A DNA stretch of 64,000 nucleotides from Bifidobacterium felsineum (GCF_002802915.1 NZ_PEBJ01000001.1:434001-498000); one strand, 5' to 3'; shown: positions 16,386-24,537, numbered from the stretch's first letter. Program-made: numbers and translations. The notes: generated by a model from the letters alone, not told the origin.

Positions 16386-17507
16386 ATGCGTGAAACAACC
16401 TGTGGAACAATGCTAGACATTCGTGGAACACGCCGTGAAACAATCCGTAAGATTGGTGCATTGCTGGTTTCCGCTACTTTGCTCACCAGCCTCGCCGGCT
16501 GCGGCAAAATGCCCACTGCCGACGAGCTGGTGGGCAACACATCGGGCGCAGCTGTCACCGACTGCCCGGTGCCGTCAGCTAAGAACGAGGACTTCAAAGG
16601 CACTATCCGCATCGCATGGCAGGCCATTCCGAATGCGGACCTGATTGTCAAAGACAAGGGACTTTTGGAAGCCTGCCTGCCGAACGCCACCATTCAGTGG
16701 AGCCAATTCAACTCCGGCGGCGATGTGATTCAGGCGTTCGGCTCGAACTCGCTGGACATTGGCCTGGCCGGTTCCTCGCCGGCCGTGCGCGCGGCATCCG
16801 CCCCGCTGAACCTGCCGGTCAAAGTAATTTGGATTCATGACATCATCGGCGACGCTGAGTCCCTGGTGGCCCGCGGCGGCGACTACAAGTCCATCAAAGA
16901 CCTTGCCGGCAAGAACATCGCCGTACCATTCGGCTCCACTTCACACTTCTCACTGCTCTCCGCACTGCATAACGCCGGTATGAACGAGACCAGCGTGAAC
17001 CTCATCAACCTGGACCCGGATAAGATGTCCGCCGCGTGGACGCGTGGCGAAATCGACGCGGCTTGGGTCTGGGATCCGGTCTTAAGCAAACTGAAGGCGG
17101 ACGGCGGCGCCATCGTGACATCCAGTGCGGCCACCGCCAAAACCGGCTCCGCCACCTACGATATGGAACTCGCCACCAATGCGTTCATCAAAGCCAACCC
17201 GAAGGTAATGGAGACTTGGACCGCTGTGGAGAATTATGCGGCTGGGCTGATCTCCAGCAAGGAAGCGGACTCCGCGGAATCCATCTCCACGATTCTCGGC
17301 AACTCGGTTGCGGATGTGAAGAAGCAGTTCAAGGGGTACACCTACCCGCAGGCCAAGGACCAAAGCGATATCTTCCACGGTCAGCTGCCGGGCATCTTCA
17401 AGGACACCGCCGAATTCCTCAAAACCCAGGGCAGCTTGGACAAGGTAAGCGACGATTATTCCAGCGTGCTCTACACCGATGCCATCGACCAAGTGGCCAA
17501 GCAGTGA
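16386..17507 (+). CDS. ABC transporter substrate-binding lipoprotein, TauA-like
   Basis: A 373-residue lipoprotein. A basic N-terminus (RGTRRETIRKIGALLVSATL) leads into the lipobox LAGC at about residues 36-39. The mature part has the NMT1/TauA two-lobe pattern: TIRIAWQAIPNADLIVKDKG, GLAGSSPAVRAA, DLAGKNIAVPFGSTSHF and the hinge-proximal AAWVWDPVL. It binds its ligand outside the membrane and delivers it to the permease. AGAGAGGAATCGAAC precedes the ATG. Relatives bind aliphatic sulfonates, nitrate, bicarbonate or thiamine precursors; taurine is inferred from the neighbouring enzymes. Confidence 0.85.
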   Translation: MRETTCGTMLDIRGTRRETIRKIGALLVSATLLTSLAGCGKMPTADELVGNTSGAAVTDCPVPSAKNEDFKGTIRIAWQAIPNADLIVKDKGLLEACLPNATIQWSQFNSGGDVIQAFGSNSLDIGLAGSSPAVRAASAPLNLPVKVIWIHDIIGDAESLVARGGDYKSIKDLAGKNIAVPFGSTSHFSLLSALHNAGMNETSVNLINLDPDKMSAAWTRGEIDAAWVWDPVLSKLKADGGAIVTSSAATAKTGSATYDMELATNAFIKANPKVMETWTAVENYAAGLISSKEADSAESISTILGNSVADVKKQFKGYTYPQAKDQSDIFHGQLPGIFKDTAEFLKTQGSLDKVSDDYSSVLYTDAIDQVAKQ

Positions 17508-17518
17508 AAGGACTTATC

Positions 17519-18367
17519 ATGGCGAACGACAACGCGCTCACCTGGGGTGAGCTCACCGAAAAGAAGACGATGGACGACCAGGGCGTGGCCGTGGATATCC
17601 GCGGCGTCAACAAGCGCTTCGTCACCCAGCAGGGCGACCATGTGACCGCCCTGCACGACATCAATCTGACCATCAACAAGCATGATTTCATTTGTGTAGT
17701 CGGCCGCTCCGGTTGCGGCAAAACCACGCTGCTCAACATGCTGGCTGGATTCGAAAAGCCGTCCGATGGCGAACTGATTTCCGGTGGCGTGGCCATCAAC
17801 GGTCCCAGCCCGAAGCGTGGCGTGGTCTTCCAGAAGCCGCCGCTCTACCCGTGGCTCACCGTGCGCAAGAATGTGGAATTCGGCATGAAAATGCAAGGTG
17901 TACCGGCGGCCGAGCGCAAGGAGAAGGCCGATCACTTCCTCGACTTGGTGGGGTTGACCTCCGCCGCCGACCGCCGTCCATACGAACTCTCCGGCGGTAT
18001 GCAGCAGCGTGCGCAAATCGCCCGTGTGCTCGCCACCGAGCCGGACCTGATTCTGATGGACGAGCCCTATGGCGCATTGGACGCCCTGACCCGCGAAAAG
18101 CTGCAGAACGAACTGCTGCGCATCTGGCGCGAACGCCACAGCACAGTGTTCTTCATCACCCACAGCGTGGATGAGGCCATTTTCCTCGCCACCCGTGTGA
18201 TTGTGATGAGCGCGCACCCGGGAACCGTGAAAATGGATATTCCGATCACTCTTCCGCGTGACCCTGATGATCCGGACAATATGGAAAAGGTGCGTGCCAT
18301 GCCGGAATTCGTGAAGTTGCGCGAGGAGATCACCCAGGCCATCTACGTACAGGACGATCAGGAGTAG
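17519..18367 (+). CDS. ABC transporter ATP-binding protein, TauB-like
   Basis: A 282-residue ATPase. Walker A GRSGCGKTTLLNML, Q-loop VVFQKPPLYPW, signature LSGGMQQRAQIAR, Walker B LILMDEPYGALDAL and the switch His in FFITHSVDEAIFLA are all intact. It begins 11 nt after the binding-protein stop and closes the transporter operon. The SsuB/TauB subfamily energises uptake of sulfonates and related compounds. About 30 residues precede the nucleotide-binding domain. No terminator is visible before rsmD, but rsmD has its own -10 hexamer. Confidence 0.9.
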   Translation: MANDNALTWGELTEKKTMDDQGVAVDIRGVNKRFVTQQGDHVTALHDINLTINKHDFICVVGRSGCGKTTLLNMLAGFEKPSDGELISGGVAINGPSPKRGVVFQKPPLYPWLTVRKNVEFGMKMQGVPAAERKEKADHFLDLVGLTSAADRRPYELSGGMQQRAQIARVLATEPDLILMDEPYGALDALTREKLQNELLRIWRERHSTVFFITHSVDEAIFLATRVIVMSAHPGTVKMDIPITLPRDPDDPDNMEKVRAMPEFVKLREEITQAIYVQDDQE

Positions 18368-18394
18368 TTTTTAGCAGCGGCTAAGCTGGTCGCT

Positions 18395-18976
18395 ATGCGC
18401 GTAATCTCAGGACGATTCAAAGGCGTGGCACTGGCCACTCCGAAAACCGGTACCCGACCCACCACCGACCGTACCAAGGAAGCGATCTTCTCCCACTTGG
18501 ATTCATGGGAAGTTCTGGATGATGCCCGCGTCCTGGATTTGTTCGCCGGCACCGGCGCGCTTGGTATCGAAGCACTGAGCCGAGGTGCCCGCGAATTGGT
18601 GGCTGTGGAAAGCTCTCGCCCGGCTGCCGCATTGATTACCAAGACACTGGCGGACTTGAAGAAGAATCGTTCATGGAGAGCCGATCTGCGTGCCCGTGTG
18701 CTGGTAAAGAAGGCCGAAGCGGTAGCCGATGGCTTCGGTGAACCGTTCGATGTGATTTTCATCGACCCGCCGTACGCTTATGAAACCGACGCCTGCAATC
18801 AACTGCTCGCTGATTTGGCAGCCGGCAGCGCCACCAATGAGCACACGGTAATCATGCTCGAACGTTCGATCCGCTCCGACGATCCCACCGCGCCTCAAGG
18901 CTGGGAGATCACCGAGCGGCGCAACTACGGCGAAACCGCCGTGTTCTACATTGAGCCTATTGCCGAATCCAGGTAA
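18395..18976 (+). CDS. rsmD: 16S rRNA (guanine(966)-N2)-methyltransferase RsmD
   Basis: A 193-residue class I methyltransferase. The SAM loop is LDLFAGTGALGIEALSRGA, and the catalytic N2-methyltransferase motif is FIDPPYAYE (DPPY). It modifies G966 of 16S rRNA during 30S assembly. The ATG is 7 nt after TAAGCT and has no ribosome site, so a leaderless mRNA is likely. In many actinobacteria rsmD directly follows recG; here the taurine-type cluster separates them. Confidence 0.95.
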   Translation: MRVISGRFKGVALATPKTGTRPTTDRTKEAIFSHLDSWEVLDDARVLDLFAGTGALGIEALSRGARELVAVESSRPAAALITKTLADLKKNRSWRADLRARVLVKKAEAVADGFGEPFDVIFIDPPYAYETDACNQLLADLAAGSATNEHTVIMLERSIRSDDPTAPQGWEITERRNYGETAVFYIEPIAESR

Positions 18977-19010
18977 ACGTCTTTCAACTTCTTAGAAGAC
19001 GTCCTTCATC

Positions 19011-19176
19011 GTCCATAATTCGGGTAAACGACCCACGTCTCCCGATTTTTGGACACTGAGGAGTAATGGGCGTCCAAAAATCGGGTCAGTGCGGCATTGT
19101 TCCGGAATTATGGATGTTGAGTTGGTGTCAATGTCCATAATTCCGACAGTTAGGTCTATTTTTCGTAAAATTGGAC
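19011..19176. repeat. Alternating inverted-repeat array with exact 61-bp unit (convergent rsmD/trmD junction)
   Basis: One 14-nt word recurs in alternating orientation: GTCCATAATTCGGG at 19011, CCCGATTTTTGGAC at 19041, GTCCAAAAATCGGG at 19072, CCGGAATTATGGAT at 19102, GTCCATAATTCCGA at 19133 and a decayed TCGTAAAATTGGAC at 19163. Same-orientation copies are exactly 61 bp apart, and neighbours alternate at 30 and 31 bp. The words differ by substitution, not length. The array fills the gap between the stop codons of two convergent genes and could form three successive hairpins or a row of protein sites. Confidence 0.85.
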
Positions 19177-19190
19177 GCGGGAAACGGCTA

Positions 19191-20114
19191 CTAACGATCC
19201 AACTTGCGTGGATGGGCGGCTGAAACCTCCCAGCCCAATGCCATCAACGTTTTACGGTCGGCCTTATCCAAGGCCTTGCAATCCAAGGCCTCGATAAGAT
19301 CCGGTCGTATTTCGTTGGTGCGAGTCAACGCCTCATCGCGGCGGAAACGGTCAACCTTGCCGTGATCACCGGAAAGCAGCACATCGGGCACCGCAATGCC
19401 ACGCCACACTGCCGGCTTCGTGTACTGGCGATGTTCCAGCAGCGCGCCTTCGCCGGTGTAGGATTCCTCCACAATCGAATCCGGGTTGCCCATGAAACCG
19501 GGCATCAGGCGGGTGATGGCCTCAAGCATCACGGAAACCGCCACTTCGCCGCCGTTCAGTACATAATCACCGATGGAATACTCTCGTACATCAATGCCCT
19601 GCGCGCGATAGTAATCAGGAATGCGAGAGTCATAGCCCTCATATCGGCCGCAGCTGAACAACAGATGCTCAGCATGGCTCAGCTCGGTGGCATCGCGCTG
19701 CGTAAACAGAGGAGCGGACGGATTCGGAAAAATCAGTACCGGGGCGGCGGCATTGGAATCGTCATCTTCCTCAGTCTCATCATTAGGTATTCCAGAGAAG
19801 TCGAGAGCATCGTCGGCAGGAGAATCCGAAGATTCAGAGGTGGGGAAAACCAGCTCATCAGGAGAATCGTCCTCGTTCGGAGCGGGCAAATTGAGCAGCT
19901 CGTCAAGGCATTCCGCCCACACTTCTGGCTTCATCACCATGCCAGCACCGCCGCCGACCGGAGTGTCATCCACCGAATGGTGCACATCATGGGTCCAATC
20001 ACGCAGATTATGCGCGGTGATTTCCAATAGACCCTTGGACTGGGCCTTGCCCATCAGGCTCAAGTTCAGCACTTCGAAGTATTCGGGGAATACGCTCACG
20101 ATATCGATCTTCAT
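19191..20114 (-). CDS. trmD: tRNA (guanine(37)-N1)-methyltransferase TrmD
   Basis: A 307-residue SPOUT methyltransferase starting MKIDIVSVFPEYFEVLNLSL; the frame is open further upstream but the family N-terminus fixes the ATG at 20114. The trefoil-knot motifs LLFSCGRYEGYDSRI and YSIGDYVLNGGEVA are intact, with the C-terminal domain after them. It methylates G37 of tRNAs that read CNN codons and prevents +1 frameshifts. Between about residues 78 and 128 lies an acidic, low-complexity insert (EDDSPDELVFPTSESSDSPA, then NDETEEDDDSN) that lengthens the protein well beyond the usual 240-260 residues. Confidence 0.95.
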   Translation of the reverse strand: MKIDIVSVFPEYFEVLNLSLMGKAQSKGLLEITAHNLRDWTHDVHHSVDDTPVGGGAGMVMKPEVWAECLDELLNLPAPNEDDSPDELVFPTSESSDSPADDALDFSGIPNDETEEDDDSNAAAPVLIFPNPSAPLFTQRDATELSHAEHLLFSCGRYEGYDSRIPDYYRAQGIDVREYSIGDYVLNGGEVAVSVMLEAITRLMPGFMGNPDSIVEESYTGEGALLEHRQYTKPAVWRGIAVPDVLLSGDHGKVDRFRRDEALTRTNEIRPDLIEALDCKALDKADRKTLMALGWEVSAAHPRKLDR

Positions 20115-20149
20115 GCAACACAGCCTACCGATACCCGTCCATAAACAAA

Positions 20150-20248
20150 GAATCCGACCACTGACTGTAGGTTTTTGAACGAAAAACGTTAAAAATCCTA
20201 CAGTCAGTGTTAGAAATCCGACAGTCAACGTTGGAAAACCTACAGTTG
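20150..20248. repeat. 21-bp direct repeats with one inverted copy upstream of trmD / U32 gene
   Basis: AAAAATCCTACAGTCAGTG (20191), AGAAATCCGACAGTCAACG (20212) and GAAAACCTACAGTTG (20234) are direct copies with the TCC/ACC register at 20196, 20217 and 20238, exactly 21 bp apart. A partial copy (AATCCGACCACTG) has its TCC at 20153, 43 bp earlier. An inverted copy, CACTGACTGTAGGTTTTT (20159-20176), pairs with the first direct copy in a stem of about 18 bp. The array lies between the divergent trmD and U32 genes, close to both starts. Confidence 0.75.
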
Positions 20249-20338
20249 TGTGGGGTGGTGGGCCGTGCTGGGGGAGCATCATCGTTGAGATGAGGTCTGG
20301 AACGGGCATGTGCAACGTATTCATTACACTATTGCGTG

Positions 20339-21913
20339 ATGAATACGACGATGAGAATCCCCACACGCAAGAAGCCGGAGGTACTGTCTCCGGCCGGCAA
20401 CCTGCGCGGTCTGAAGGCTGCGGTCGATTATGGTGCCGATGCCGTCTACTGCGGCGGCAAGGCCTTCGGCATGCGCTCGGCACCGAAGAACCTGAGCCTT
20501 GAGGACTTCGAGGAAGGCTCGCGCTATGCGCATGAGCGTGGCGCCCGCGTGTACGTGACTTGCAACGTACTGCCGCGCAACAACGAGATCGAGGCGATGC
20601 GCGAATACGTCGGTCAGCTCAAAGACACTGGCGTGGACGCGCTGATCGTCTCCGATATCGGCGTGATGATGATGGCCCGCCAGGTGGCTCCGAACCTGGA
20701 ACTGCACGTCTCCACCCAGGCTGGTGTGACCAACTATCAGGCCGCCAACGCATTCTATGAGCTCGGTGCCCGCCGTGTGGTGCTGGCCCGCGAGATGGAC
20801 CTGCAGGCCGTGCGTGATATTCGCGCGAACATTCCGGACGATCTCGACATCGAATGTTTCGTGCATGGCGCAATGTGCATGGCCTTCTCCGGTCGTTGCC
20901 TGTTCTCCAATTACCTGACCGGTCGCGATGGCAATCATGGCGAATGTGCGCAGCCATGCCGTTGGAAGTATTCGATTGTGGAGGAGAAACGCCCCGGCCA
21001 GTACTTCCCGATTGAACAGACCAAGGATGGCGCCTACCTGTTCAACTCGCAGGACATGAACATGCTTGGTCATTTAGATGATCTGATCGACTCCGGTGCC
21101 ACGAGCCTCAAAATCGAGGGTCGTGCGAAAAGCGCGTACTACATCGCCGCCATGACCAACGCCTATAAGACCGCGGTGAATGAATACATGATTCAGCGCG
21201 GCTTCGAGTCTGCTGATGGCACGGTGTTGAAACCTTTCCATGATCAGGTGATTCGCCCGGGCGACCCGGACTTCGGCAAGATGGACGGTGAGGACGCGAT
21301 CATGCGCAATGCCGATAAGGCGTTCGCCGGCGTGGCCGATGAAGGCTACGAACGCGTTGAAGCTGTTGATGATTCCGCTTCTGCCCCGGAACCTGATGGC
21401 ATGAGCGCTCACGCTCGCTCCACCCGCCGCAAGTCCAATACCGCAGTGGAAATTATCGAAAGCGATTGGAAGCATGCGGCCGTACGCCCGGCTCTACATG
21501 TCGAATTGCCGGAATGGCTGCTCGAGGAAACCGATAAGGTGGCCCATCGCGACTACTCCACCGGTTTCTATTACCCGGAACACAAGGTGACGCAGAACAC
21601 CGACCGCTCCGCCTACTTCCGCTCGTGGCTGGTGGTTGGCGAAGTGCTGAGCTGGAGCGCCGATGAAGGCGGCCGCGTAACCCTGATGAGCCGCAACAAG
21701 ATCGAGCCCGGTCAGGAAGTTGAATTCCTGCTGCCAGGCGAGCGTCCGCTGGTGTTCACCGTGCCGGAAGACGGTCTGAAGGATGCCGAGGGATTGCCGG
21801 TGCCGGCCATCAACAATCCGGCGCATGTGTTCTCCATGCCCTGCCCACATCAGGTGCCTGTCAACGCAGCCATCCGCTCCCGCACCAAAAAGCCTATGTT
21901 GAAAGCCGAGTGA
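20339..21913 (+). CDS. U32 peptidase-family protein (TrhP/RlhA-like RNA hydroxylation factor)
   Basis: A 524-residue protein. The start is ATG 20339 or 20351; TACACT is 8 nt before 20339 and no ribosome site is seen. The barrel begins RKKPEVLSPAGNLRGLKAAV and DYGADAVYCGGKAFGMRSA. The conserved four-cysteine cluster ECFVHGAMCMAFSGRCLFSN...GECAQPCRWKY is the iron-sulfur signature of U32 proteins. Members once called collagenases are now known to act in prephenate-dependent hydroxylation of tRNA U34 (TrhP) or 23S rRNA (RlhA). The C-terminal beta-barrel domain (about 390-510) is present. The following gene starts within 2 nt of its stop. Confidence 0.85.
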   Translation: MNTTMRIPTRKKPEVLSPAGNLRGLKAAVDYGADAVYCGGKAFGMRSAPKNLSLEDFEEGSRYAHERGARVYVTCNVLPRNNEIEAMREYVGQLKDTGVDALIVSDIGVMMMARQVAPNLELHVSTQAGVTNYQAANAFYELGARRVVLAREMDLQAVRDIRANIPDDLDIECFVHGAMCMAFSGRCLFSNYLTGRDGNHGECAQPCRWKYSIVEEKRPGQYFPIEQTKDGAYLFNSQDMNMLGHLDDLIDSGATSLKIEGRAKSAYYIAAMTNAYKTAVNEYMIQRGFESADGTVLKPFHDQVIRPGDPDFGKMDGEDAIMRNADKAFAGVADEGYERVEAVDDSASAPEPDGMSAHARSTRRKSNTAVEIIESDWKHAAVRPALHVELPEWLLEETDKVAHRDYSTGFYYPEHKVTQNTDRSAYFRSWLVVGEVLSWSADEGGRVTLMSRNKIEPGQEVEFLLPGERPLVFTVPEDGLKDAEGLPVPAINNPAHVFSMPCPHQVPVNAAIRSRTKKPMLKAE

Positions 21914-21915
21914 CT

Positions 21916-22896
21916 ATGACCGAATATAGTGACGAAATCCTTGACTCCAGTGCCATGAGCTCTACCGATCGCAATGGCCGACCGATTCCGGTGACCATTC
22001 CGATTGCGCTGGCCCCCGGTATTACCGTGGTCTACACCACGCGCCTCGGCGGTCTTTCCACCGGAGACTACGGCAATCTGAACTTGGGCGGTAAGTCCGG
22101 CGATGATCCGGAAGCCGTACTCTCCAATCGCATCGCTCTGTCCGAAGCGATCGGAGCACCGTTGTCCCTGGTCAGTCAAGTGCATTCCGGCATTGCCATC
22201 GATATCGATGAGCCGGGCCACGAATCCAATACTGACTTCGGTTTTGACGCTTCCGGCACCCACGGCGAGGAACCGGTCGCAGCCATTGAAGCTGATGGGC
22301 AGGTGACTTCTCGCCGAGACGTTGCACTTGGCATGTTCGCCGCCGACTGTCTGCCGGTGCTGATGGCCGACCCGGAAACCGGCATTATCGGTGCCGTGCA
22401 TTGCGGCCGCCGTGGACTGGAACGTGGTGTTATCGGTGCCACCGTGGAACTGATGCAGCGAAAGGGCGCTGATCCCAGCCGCATCATCGCCACGCTCGGC
22501 CCGCGTATCTGCGGCGACTGCTATGAGGTAGGCGACGAAATCGCCGACACTTTCATCAAACGTTTCCCGCTGACCAAGACCCAGACGCGCTTCGGCGGTG
22601 CCGGCATCGACATCGCCGAAGCCGCGATGATCGATCTGGCATTTGCCGGTGTGCATCAGGTGGTCGATTCGATGCCTCGCGTGCACGCCGCCACCGAATA
22701 TCTGGAAGAGGACGCCGAACTCGCCGAACTGTGCCGCACCGATGGCGAAGGCCCGGCCGAACTTGCCGAGCGTATCGGCTCCATCAGTCACAGCATGTGC
22801 ACGTTGGAGAATCCGCTCTGGTATTCGCATCGCCGCGCCGCGCTCGCCGGCAAGGCCTACGAAGGTCGTCTGCTCGCCCTTATCGTGCGCCACTAG
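21916..22896 (+). CDS. pgeF: Peptidoglycan editing factor PgeF / polyphenol oxidase-family (YfiH) protein
   Basis: A 326-residue CNF1/YfiH-fold protein. It has TRLGGLSTGDYGNLNLGGKS near the N-terminus, SLVSQVHSG, ADCLPVLMADP, GAVHCGRRGLERGVIGATVE, and GPRICGDCYEVGDEI. The conserved His and Cys residues in SQVHSG, AVHCG and CGDCYEV would form the metal/nucleoside site. Relatives are reported as laccase-like, as purine nucleoside phosphorylases, or as editors that remove L-Ser-containing muropeptides. An acidic stretch about residues 80-115 is longer than usual. Its start lies 3 nt after the U32 stop (a GTG at 21910 overlaps it). Confidence 0.85.
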   Translation: MTEYSDEILDSSAMSSTDRNGRPIPVTIPIALAPGITVVYTTRLGGLSTGDYGNLNLGGKSGDDPEAVLSNRIALSEAIGAPLSLVSQVHSGIAIDIDEPGHESNTDFGFDASGTHGEEPVAAIEADGQVTSRRDVALGMFAADCLPVLMADPETGIIGAVHCGRRGLERGVIGATVELMQRKGADPSRIIATLGPRICGDCYEVGDEIADTFIKRFPLTKTQTRFGGAGIDIAEAAMIDLAFAGVHQVVDSMPRVHAATEYLEEDAELAELCRTDGEGPAELAERIGSISHSMCTLENPLWYSHRRAALAGKAYEGRLLALIVRH

Positions 22897-22965
22897 CGCG
22901 CACATTCCGTGGAGAAGGTGTGAGGCAGGTCACGAACGGGCATGCCTCACCCTACGGTGGAGCCT

Positions 22966-23823
22966 ATGACTGAGAATGAGAGAGCAAACGAGACTGCAAT
23001 GAATACGATGGCTGACGATCCCAAGCCTCAGACCGTGCCTGTCGTGGCCGTGGTATTGGCGGCCGGATTCGGCACACGATTCGACCCGGACAATCCCAAG
23101 CAACTGGTGTCTGTGGGCGGCAAGCCCATTGTGTGTTGGAGCATCGAGGCGTTCGAACGCTGCGCGCGCGTAAGCGATATCGTCGTAGTGGTCAACAGCA
23201 AGGTTCGTGAGGAAGTCGAATCGCTGATCGATCAGCAGGGCTATGGCAAAGTTCGCGTGGTCATCGATGGCGGCGCCGAACGTGTGGACAGCACAGCGGC
23301 GGCTTTGGATACGTTAGCTCAGGCCGGTATTCCCGGCGATGCCAAGATTCTCATCCACGATGCCGTCCGTCCGTTCGTCGCCCAGTCCGCCATCGATGGT
23401 TCCATCGATGCCCTTGATCAGTTCAAAGCGGCCACGGTTGCCTATGCGTCCACCGATACCGTGTTGCTAACCCAGGATTTGGGTGATTTGAAGGTCGTCA
23501 AATCGGTTCCTGACCGTCCGAACACATTCCGTGCGCAGACGCCGCAGTCCTTCCGCTTCGCAACAATTCGCAAGGCCTACGAACTGGCTGCACAGGACCC
23601 GGATTTCCATCCCACGGACGATACGCGCGTGGTGGTCGATTACCTGCCGGGCGAGCCGGTGGCCATTGTCTCCGGCGCTGAGACCAACCTGAAGATCACC
23701 ACATTGGAAGACATTCCCACCGCTGAGCGCATCGCCGAACAGTTGGAGGGATTCGACCCCAAGGAGGCGGCTCGTGCCCGCATGCATGCGCTGCTCGCCC
23801 AGGCCGCCGGACAGATGCGCTAG
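22966..23823 (+). CDS. ispD: 2-C-methyl-D-erythritol 4-phosphate cytidylyltransferase
   Basis: Codes for 285 residues if started at ATG 22966 (GGTGGAG 5 nt upstream); ATGs at 22942 and 22999 are alternatives. The nucleotide-binding VVLAAGFGTRFDPDNPKQLV, the ILIHDAVRPFV metal site and RAQTPQSFRF are diagnostic of IspD, the third enzyme of the MEP route to isoprenoids. The N-terminal 30 residues are an extension without known function. The C-terminus is followed by a tail of about 20 residues. The related CDP-ribitol synthases share the fold, but nothing nearby suggests teichoic acid synthesis. Confidence 0.9.
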   Translation: MTENERANETAMNTMADDPKPQTVPVVAVVLAAGFGTRFDPDNPKQLVSVGGKPIVCWSIEAFERCARVSDIVVVVNSKVREEVESLIDQQGYGKVRVVIDGGAERVDSTAAALDTLAQAGIPGDAKILIHDAVRPFVAQSAIDGSIDALDQFKAATVAYASTDTVLLTQDLGDLKVVKSVPDRPNTFRAQTPQSFRFATIRKAYELAAQDPDFHPTDDTRVVVDYLPGEPVAIVSGAETNLKITTLEDIPTAERIAEQLEGFDPKEAARARMHALLAQAAGQMR

Positions 23824-23859
23824 TGCTCGGTTTGCGGCTATGACGCTACACTAGGCAGT

Positions 23860-24537
23860 ATGCGTGAACTCAATGTGGTGATTTCCGGATTCGACCATTA
23901 TGAAGGCGTGGACGTCAACCCAGCGTACGAAGTGCCCAAAGCCATTGCCGAGCAGGGGTTGGGTGCGCCGTTGGGAACCGATGACCCGCTGAACGATGTT
24001 CATGTGACCATCCATGCCGTGCAGCTTCCGGTCAGCTTCACCAAAGCATGGCCGCAGCTGAAGGAAACCATCGAGGCCACGAATCCGGATATCGTTATCG
24101 CCACCGGGCTCAAGCATTCGGCCCGAAGCGTCATGCTCGAGCGTTGCGCCACGAATCTGATGGATGCCGAACGCCCGGATGCCGATAACGTGATTCAACG
24201 CCGCAAGCCAATTGATCCCAACGGCCCGGCTGCGTATTGGACCCGGTTGCCATTGCGTTCGATTCTGCAGGACTTCACCGATGATTCCATTGCGGCTTCC
24301 CTGAGTTCCGATGCCGGCACGTTCGTATGCAACTCGTTGTTCTACAATCTGCTGAACTGGACCGCCACCCAGGAGCGCGTCCTGGGTGGTTTTGTGAGCT
24401 TCCCGCCGGTGCGCCCCGCTGGTTCGGCGCAGCACGGACTGCCGCTTGAACAGCAGATCGCAGCCGGACGCGATGTGGTTCGCGAGGCGATTCGCTACTA
24501 CTTGAAGCCATCCAGCTCCGACATTCTCATCGCGTAA
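23860..24537 (+). CDS. pcp: Pyroglutamyl-peptidase I (C15) homolog lacking the catalytic His
   Basis: A 225-residue C15-fold protein. VVISGFDHYEGVDVNPAYEV is the N-terminal signature (VTGFxPFxG...NPS) with changes. The catalytic Glu is present (E94 in MLERCATN), as is the catalytic Cys (C157 in GTFVCNSLFYNLLNW). The third residue, His in the family motif GFIHVP, is replaced by Ser180 in GGFVSFPPV, and no other His stands close by. The protein may be inactive on L-pyroglutamyl peptides or use another base. TACACT lies 7 nt before the ATG, suggesting a leaderless mRNA. Confidence 0.8.
   Translation: MRELNVVISGFDHYEGVDVNPAYEVPKAIAEQGLGAPLGTDDPLNDVHVTIHAVQLPVSFTKAWPQLKETIEATNPDIVIATGLKHSARSVMLERCATNLMDAERPDADNVIQRRKPIDPNGPAAYWTRLPLRSILQDFTDDSIAASLSSDAGTFVCNSLFYNLLNWTATQERVLGGFVSFPPVRPAGSAQHGLPLEQQIAAGRDVVREAIRYYLKPSSSDILIA

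Noticed and set aside
20115-20483. N-terminal extension of trmD reaching 20483
   Set aside because: It would translate the 21-bp repeats and overlap the U32 gene; the conserved TrmD N-terminus MKIDIVSVFPEYF fixes the start at 20114.
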